Origin: Gammaproteobacteria bacterium
Lineage (GTDB): Bacteria > Pseudomonadota > Gammaproteobacteria > Steroidobacterales > Steroidobacteraceae
Length of the DNA: 6,907 nucleotides
Assembly: GCA_005877965.1 (NCBI GenBank)
Contig: VBNP01000205.1
Coordinates: 1 to 6,907 of the forward strand
Direction of reading: 5' to 3'
This document shows positions 6,067 through 6,907 of the stretch, piece by piece (position 1 is the first letter of the stretch; every line of letters begins with the position of its first letter). A program made the position numbers and the translations under genes. The notes under the pieces were generated by a model, which saw only the letters and a program-made list of their open reading frames with translations, was not told the origin of the DNA and did not search any database.

Positions 6067-6907
6067 GGCTCTGAACGCTTAGGTTGAGGAGTCTGCGCGG
6101 TCGTACCGCGCCGCGCCCGTCGGTCTCGCCCAGGCCGAGGAAGGTACCCGCCTCGTCGTACAGGCGTACCGCCGCCGCGGCGCCGGCCACCTCCGCCATG
6201 ACGCTCTGACCGCTGCGCAGGCGCTGCGCCTCCCTCGCGCTGAGGCGAACCGCAGTCAGGTGGCCGAGCGGCCAGTCGCTGGGCAACAACGCGGGCCAGT
6301 CCCCGCGCGCACGCGTCTCGGCCAGTGACTCCAGCGTATGCATCGGCTCGTTGTCAAAGGGCTCCACGTACAGGCGCCGCAGCGCCACGACGTGCCCGCA
6401 GGTGCCGAGCGCCGCCGCCAGATCCTCGGCCAATACTCGAATGTAGGTGCCCTTGGAGCACAGTGCCTCGAGCTCGAGACTCGCCGGCCGGAGCGCGAGC
6501 AGCGCGAGCTCGAACAGCTCGATGTCGCGCGCCGCGCGCGCCACGGTCACGCCCGCGCGGGCGAGCCTGTAGAGCGGCTGTCCGGCGCGCTTGAGGGCCG
6601 AGTACATGGGCGGAATCTGCGTCTGAGGGCCGCGGAACCGCGCCAGGAGCGCCTCGACCGCCGCGCGTTCGAAGGGCGGCACCGGCGCCGTCCTCGTGAC
6701 CGCACCTTCGACATCGCCGGTCGCGGTCCCGGTGCCGAGTGCCAGCGTGAAACGGTAGCGCTTGCGGCCCGCGAGGATCTGCCCGGCGATCTTGGTGGCC
6801 TCCCCCAGGCAGATCGGCAGCATGCCGGTGGCGAGCGGGTCGAGGCTCCCGACATGCCCCGCCTTCTGCCGCAGGAACAGCGCGCGCACACGCTGCAACA
6901 GCGCGTT
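6047..6907 (-). CDS. truB: tRNA pseudouridine(55) synthase TruB (5' end outside window)
   Basis: Cytoplasmic enzyme that converts U55 of the tRNA T-loop to pseudouridine and also acts as a tRNA folding chaperone. The frame is open to the right edge and begins NALLQRVRALF, which aligns with residue 26 onward of E. coli TruB. About 25 N-terminal residues, including the usual GVLLLDKP segment, are therefore missing, and the TTG at 6898 is not the true start. Counting from that TTG, catalytic Asp20 lies in GSLDPLATG (E. coli D48), Tyr48 in RKRY (E. coli Y76), the PPMYSALK motif at about 96-103, and the CSKGTYIR motif ends at Arg154. The C-terminal TruB_C-like domain ends in VRPRRLLNL plus a short tail. 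In the TDTxD loop the first Asp is Ala59, while Asp62 (E. coli D90) is kept. In many proteobacteria truB follows rbfA and precedes rpsO; here it is followed instead by a convergent lipoprotein gene. Confidence 0.97.
   Translation of the reverse strand, partial: NALLQRVRALFLRQKAGHVGSLDPLATGMLPICLGEATKIAGQILAGRKRYRFTLALGTGTATGDVEGAVTRTAPVPPFERAAVEALLARFRGPQTQIPPMYSALKRAGQPLYRLARAGVTVARAARDIELFELALLALRPASLELEALCSKGTYIRVLAEDLAAALGTCGHVVALRRLYVEPFDNEPMHTLESLAETRARGDWPALLPSDWPLGHLTAVRLSAREAQRLRSGQSVMAEVAGAAAAVRLYDEAGTFLGLGETDGRGAVRPRRLLNLSVQSLSGRAP

Noticed and set aside
6896..6898. TTG at 6898 (minus strand) as the start of truB
   Set aside because: The frame continues to the edge as NALL and aligns with E. 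coli TruB from residue 26. Starting at the TTG would remove the conserved N-terminal strand.

Overview
The window is GC-rich, densely coding DNA from a bacterium, most likely a gammaproteobacterium of the Xanthomonadales/Nevskiales/Steroidobacter type. That placement is an inference: it rests on base composition, the signalling architecture and the proteobacterial style of TruB, because no rRNA or other strong taxonomic marker is present.

Layout. Bases 1-3956 (+) hold the 3' part of a very large hybrid sensor histidine kinase whose start lies upstream of the window. Its visible part reads: eleven blades of a periplasmic beta-propeller, a Y_Y_Y domain, one membrane helix, HisKA, HATPase, a degenerate receiver, a complete receiver and a C-terminal Hpt domain. 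Its stop codon overlaps the start of the next gene in an ATGA. That second gene (3953-5701, +) encodes a response regulator with REC, GGDEF and EAL domains. After an 86-base gap comes a small lipoprotein gene (5788-6066, +). It converges on, and overlaps by 20 bases, the 3' end of truB (6047-6907, -), whose start lies beyond the right edge.

How they work together. The first two genes look like one complete pathway. An extracytoplasmic signal sensed by the propeller would drive autophosphorylation of the kinase. An internal relay (His to Asp to His on the Hpt) would then phosphorylate the receiver of the GGDEF-EAL protein and change c-di-GMP turnover. Both the GGDEF and EAL active sites look intact, and the usual RxxD feedback site is absent. 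The lipoprotein and truB belong to separate transcription units: truB modifies U55 of tRNA, and the lipoprotein has no assigned function, though its C-terminal half resembles the beginning of a TonB-dependent receptor plug.

No tRNA, rRNA, CRISPR array, transposase, integrase or phage gene is visible. I do not see an unprecedented system. The most interesting points are the coupled sensor-to-c-di-GMP relay with atypical receiver and Hpt features, the plug-like lipoprotein, and the overlapping convergent end of truB.
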